Assembly: GCA_937967705.1 (NCBI GenBank)
Contig: CALCJG010000140.1
Coordinates: 1-9,437, forward strand
Direction: 5' to 3'
DNA length: 9,437 bases
DNA from: an uncultured Spirochaetia bacterium
Lineage (GTDB): Bacteria > Spirochaetota > UBA4802 > JAGODF01
Of the stretch, positions 6,550 to 9,437 are shown in pieces. The notes beneath the pieces are model-generated. The model made no database searches. It was not told the DNA's origin and saw nothing but the letters and a program-made list of their open reading frames with translations. How positions within the stretch are numbered: the stretch's first letter is position 1; every line of letters starts with the position of its first letter. A program made the translations under genes and the position numbers.

Positions 6550-7668
6550 CTATACCGCCGCCTGCTTATGGAATTCCGCGATCCGGTCCACGATGTCCTG
6601 CGCCGCATTCTTCCGGGAGGCCGCGAGGGCCTTCTCAGACATCCGCGCAAGCTGAGTCCTGCTGTTGAGGATATCGAGGATTACCGGCCCCACCTTCTGG
6701 GGAACGGCCTCGTCGTTCATGATCTTCAGGGCAGCACCGGCATTCACGAACTCGTCGGCATTGGTGTTCTGATGGTCCTGAGCCGCGAAGGGATAAGGGA
6801 TCAGGATGGAGGGAATGCCCATGGCTGCCAGCTCCATCATCACCCCGGAGCCGGAGCGGCTGATGGCGATGTCGGAGGCCAGATAGGCCAGGCCCACGTT
6901 GGTGATGAAGGGGGACAGGAAGACAGAGCCGCCTCCCAGTTCCTCCTGTACGAGCTTCTTGTATTTTTCGTAGGAATAGTCTCCCGTGCTCCAGATGATC
7001 CCCACATCCTTGAAATCACCGGGGAAGGTCTTCTTGAGCCCCAGCATCAATTCGTTTATCTTCAGGGCGCCCTGGCTTCCGCCGATGGCCAGGATCACCT
7101 GGCGGCAGTGCTTCATGTTGAAATGGGCGCGAGCCTCTTCCCGGGTGGCCTTCACGAAGACCTTCTTGCGGATGGGATTGCCCACCGTGATCATGTTCTC
7201 GCCGTTCTTGAGATACTCCCGGGTCACCTCGAAGGTGGAAAAGACAGCCCGGGCGTATTTGGCAAAGTACCGCGTTACCTTGCCGGGAACGGAATTCTGC
7301 TCGCAGAGGTAGAGGGGGATTCCCTTTATTCGCGCGGCGATGAGCAGCGGCGCGGAGACGTATCCCCCCATCCCGATTACGGCGCTGATCTCCAGTTTCC
7401 CAAGATAACTCATACCGCGTAGGACGGCCCAGAGGAACCCGATGAGGAAGAAGGGCAGCTTGAAGATGTTCCGTGTGAGGCTGGGAGCGTTATAATAGAA
7501 GAGATTTTCGCTGTCCACATCGCTCATATAGGTAAAACGCCGGTCATTGTTGCCTGCGAGGAAGTAGACCTCCACCCCTCTCGCACGGCACTCCTCGTAA
7601 ACGGCAATACCGGGGCTGAGATGCCCCCCCGTGCCTCCGCCGACGATAAGAACGCTTAATGGTTTCAT
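6550..7668 (-). CDS. murG: MurG glycosyltransferase (lipid II synthase)
   Basis: Peripheral inner-membrane GT-B glycosyltransferase that moves GlcNAc from UDP-GlcNAc onto lipid I to give lipid II. 372 residues with the preferred start. G-loops are GGGTGGHLSPG (10-20), GMGGYVSAP (99-107) and GGSQGA (196-201). CEQNSVPGK (122-130) is also typical. The UDP-GlcNAc site shows SRSGSGVMMELAAMGIP (270-286) and AAQDHQNTNA (295-304). A hydrophobic basic patch near 66-85 fits membrane contact. The ATG at 7668 overlaps the ftsW stop as ATGA and has GAGGTG (7674-7679) 5 nt upstream; a GTG at 7674 is in frame but would fall on that site. Complete and ordinary. Confidence 0.98.
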   Translation of the reverse strand: MKPLSVLIVGGGTGGHLSPGIAVYEECRARGVEVYFLAGNNDRRFTYMSDVDSENLFYYNAPSLTRNIFKLPFFLIGFLWAVLRGMSYLGKLEISAVIGMGGYVSAPLLIAARIKGIPLYLCEQNSVPGKVTRYFAKYARAVFSTFEVTREYLKNGENMITVGNPIRKKVFVKATREEARAHFNMKHCRQVILAIGGSQGALKINELMLGLKKTFPGDFKDVGIIWSTGDYSYEKYKKLVQEELGGGSVFLSPFITNVGLAYLASDIAISRSGSGVMMELAAMGIPSILIPYPFAAQDHQNTNADEFVNAGAALKIMNDEAVPQKVGPVILDILNSRTQLARMSEKALAASRKNAAQDIVDRIAEFHKQAAV

Positions 7669-8825
7669 TGCCACACCTCGTCAGATAATTTAACCCCCTC
7701 GTAGACCACCTCACGATAGCGGGATATGTTGAGCAGAATACCCGCAGCTATGAGGTTGGAAAGAAGCGACGACCCGCCGTAACTGAGAAACGGCAGGGGT
7801 ACCCCCGTCGTGGGCAGGCTTCCCGTAACGACGCCGATGTTGATAAAGGCCTGAATGACGATGAGCAGCGTCAGCCCGATGGCCAGGAGACGTCCGAACT
7901 CGTCGGGAGCCCCCAGGGCGATCATGATGCCCCTCCAGAAGAGGACGCAGAAGAGCAGGATGATGAAGAGGGTGCCCAGAAGCCCCGCCTCTTCGGCGAT
8001 TACGGCGAAGATGAAATCGGTATGGGGCTCGGGGAGACGGTTGATCTTCTGCGTTCCATATCCAAGTCCCACCCCCAGAAGTCCGCCCTTCTTGAAGGCT
8101 ACGAAGGATTGTATGATATGATAGCCGATCCCGTAACGGTCCGCCCAGGGATCGAAGTATGAGAGCAGCCTGTCTTTGCGGTAGTTGACCTGATAGATCA
8201 GTAGATAGAACATCGGGATGCTCAGGATGAAGAGCATGATGATATAGACGATGGGAAATCCCGACACGAAGAGGATGAGAACGGAAACGATGAGCAGGTC
8301 CATCGCCGTGCCGAAGTTCGGCTGCAGCATGATGAGCATGAAGGTGGCGCCGATGATCAGCACCGGGATCAGCAGCTGCATCACATGATTGGCCAGACCC
8401 GTATGTTCCGAGGAAAAGACCTTCACCAGGTAGATGACCATGGCGATCTTCACGAACTCCGAGGGCTGCAGGTTCATGAAACCCAGGTTGATCCAGCGCA
8501 CCGACCCCTTGGCGGTTTTCCCCACCCCTGGGATGAGGACCACGATCAGCAGGACAAAGGAGATCAGAAGCATCACCTTGGTGAACTTCTTGTAAACCCG
8601 GTAATCGATCTTCTGGAAGGCCAGCAGGCCCGCAAAGCCGATGATGAACCAGAGGAGCTGCTTTTTCAGAAAGTAGAAGGAATCGCCGAAATGCTTCAGG
8701 GCGAAGGCGGCGCTGGAGCTGTAGCTCATGGCCACCCCCACTCCCACCAGGGCAAAGACCGTGATGAAGAAGATCAGGTCCGGTTCTTCCCTTCTCCGGG
8801 TATCTATGACGGCTTTCAGGTCCAG
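7665..8825 (-). CDS. ftsW: Peptidoglycan glycosyltransferase FtsW, probable CTG start
   Basis: SEDS-family polytopic membrane enzyme that polymerises lipid II into septal glycan strands together with a class B PBP. From the proposed start it has 386 residues, normal for FtsW. It begins with a charged cytoplasmic tail and TM1 (about 17-36, starting DLIFFITVFALVG). Family marks are NLQPSEFVK (118-126), RLLSYFDPW (219-227), LPEPHTDFIFAVIAEE (264-279) with the predicted catalytic Asp 270, and GVPLPFLSYGGSS (341-353). No ATG, GTG or TTG exists in frame between the upstream stop (8850-8852) and a GTG at 8747, which would cut off half of TM1. CTG at 8825 has GAGGAG exactly 7 nt upstream and is the most economical start. 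It overlaps murD by 10 nt. Function is secure; the start is inferred. Confidence 0.96.
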   Translation of the reverse strand: MDLKAVIDTRRREEPDLIFFITVFALVGVGVAMSYSSSAAFALKHFGDSFYFLKKQLLWFIIGFAGLLAFQKIDYRVYKKFTKVMLLISFVLLIVVLIPGVGKTAKGSVRWINLGFMNLQPSEFVKIAMVIYLVKVFSSEHTGLANHVMQLLIPVLIIGATFMLIMLQPNFGTAMDLLIVSVLILFVSGFPIVYIIMLFILSIPMFYLLIYQVNYRKDRLLSYFDPWADRYGIGYHIIQSFVAFKKGGLLGVGLGYGTQKINRLPEPHTDFIFAVIAEEAGLLGTLFIILLFCVLFWRGIMIALGAPDEFGRLLAIGLTLLIVIQAFINIGVVTGSLPTTGVPLPFLSYGGSSLLSNLIAAGILLNISRYREVVYEGVKLSDEVWQ

Positions 8826-9437
8826 GACAGTTCTCCTCGTTTCAGCTTTTTAAAGGCATCCTTGAATCGGTTGCCCCTCTCCTCGTAGTTCGCGAACATG
8901 TCGAAGGAGGCGCACGCGGGGGAAAGGATCACCGTGTCTCCCGCCCCAGTCATCCGCATGGCCTGTACCAGGGCCTCCTCAAGGGAGGAAGCCTCAACGG
9001 GATGAGAGGCGGTGAAGATGCGGGAAAAACTCTCCCGGGATTCGCCGATGAGCACCAGTCCCTTGATCCGTCCCTCGAGGACTGCGGCGAGGCGGGAATA
9101 ATCGTCCCCTTTGGTCCGCCCCCCCAGGATCAGCACGGTATTGCTCCCGAGGCTTTTCAGCGCCATCTCCACGGCCCCCACCGTTGTGGCCTTGGAGTCG
9201 TTGATGAAGACGCGTCCCTGATAATCACCAATGGTCTCCATCCTGTGCGGGAGGCCCGTGAAGGAACGGCAGGCCTCGGCCGCTTTTTCATAATCCAAAA
9301 CCGCTCCCCGTTTTTCAAGCACGCTGCGCACCATGAGCACCGAAGCCATGACGTTGAGGGCATTATGTGCTCCGAGGATACTGAGCCGGGACATCGCGAG
9401 AAATTCCCTGAGGTCAGCCCCGTCCCGCAGGCAGATG
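8816..9437 (-). CDS. murD: UDP-N-acetylmuramoylalanine--D-glutamate ligase MurD, 5' part outside window
   Basis: Cytoplasmic ATP-dependent ligase that adds D-glutamate to UDP-MurNAc-L-Ala. Only the last 206 residues are in the window, covering the end of the central ATPase domain and the C-terminal domain. Motifs visible: LGAHNALNVMAS in the central domain; GLPHRME then INDSKATTVGA, where MurD binds the incoming amino acid and the ATP phosphates; LILGGRTKGDDY; and LSPACASFDMFANYEERGN near the end, which is diagnostic of MurD. The reading frame continues without a stop through base 9437, so an internal ATG at 9394 is not the start. The stop lies 10 nt inside the proposed ftsW start, and the tail of murD carries the ftsW ribosome binding site. 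Confidence 0.97.
   Translation of the reverse strand, partial: ICLRDGADLREFLAMSRLSILGAHNALNVMASVLMVRSVLEKRGAVLDYEKAAEACRSFTGLPHRMETIGDYQGRVFINDSKATTVGAVEMALKSLGSNTVLILGGRTKGDDYSRLAAVLEGRIKGLVLIGESRESFSRIFTASHPVEASSLEEALVQAMRMTGAGDTVILSPACASFDMFANYEERGNRFKDAFKKLKRGELSWT
8823..8838 (-). promoter_or_regulatory. Ribosome binding site and CTG start of ftsW
   Basis: On the transcribed strand GAGGAG (8833-8838) is followed by a 7-nt spacer and CTG (8823-8825). The site lies inside the last codons of murD. A second in-frame CTG (8817-8819) is 13 nt from the same site, too far to be preferred. This spacing matches that of ftsA, the kinase and the nucleotidyltransferase in the same operon, which supports CTG as an initiation codon. 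Confidence 0.6.

Noticed and set aside
6546..6650. N-terminal extension of murC by 35 codons upstream of 6545
   Set aside because: It overlaps the 3' end of murG out of frame, is rich in Arg, Ser and Pro like a shadow frame, and MurC proteins normally start close to the HFIGIGG motif.

Overview
The whole window is one minus-strand run of cell-wall and cell-division genes, the distal part of a dcw (division and cell wall) cluster followed by two sugar-nucleotide genes. Read in the direction of transcription (from high to low coordinates) the order is murD (5' end outside the window), ftsW, murG, murC, ftsQ, ftsA, ftsZ, an AmgK-like sugar kinase, and a MurU-like nucleotidyltransferase that runs off the left edge. 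No RNA genes, mobile elements, CRISPR arrays or clear terminators were seen, and no gene-free stretch is longer than 72 bases.

The genes are packed as one transcription unit. Junctions are: murD/ftsW overlap of about 10 nt, ftsW/murG ATGA overlap, murG/murC gap of 4 nt, murC/ftsQ TGATG overlap, ftsQ/ftsA 19 nt, ftsA/ftsZ 60 nt (AT-rich), ftsZ/kinase 72 nt (contains a GC-rich hairpin), kinase/nucleotidyltransferase GTGA overlap. Most starts have a good GA-rich Shine-Dalgarno sequence 5-8 nt upstream.

The genes cover consecutive steps: MurD and MurC add amino acids to the UDP-MurNAc precursor, MurG completes lipid II at the membrane, FtsW polymerises it at the septum, and FtsQ, FtsA and FtsZ build and anchor the divisome. 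The terminal pair resembles the AmgK/MurU salvage route, which converts free MurNAc to MurNAc-1-phosphate and then UDP-MurNAc, the substrate of MurC in the same operon. That would link wall recycling to wall synthesis and division; the substrate assignment is inferred.

The gene order and the AmgK/MurU-type pair suggest a Gram-negative bacterium with fairly high GC (high fifties percent, by eye). The FtsZ tail and general sequence style remind me of Desulfobacterota/deltaproteobacterial relatives, but I cannot place it firmly. Two points stand out: ftsW has no ATG, GTG or TTG start that keeps its first membrane helix, and seems to start at a CTG with an ideal ribosome binding site; and the recycling-type gene pair sits directly after ftsZ, where lpxC is found in E. 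coli.
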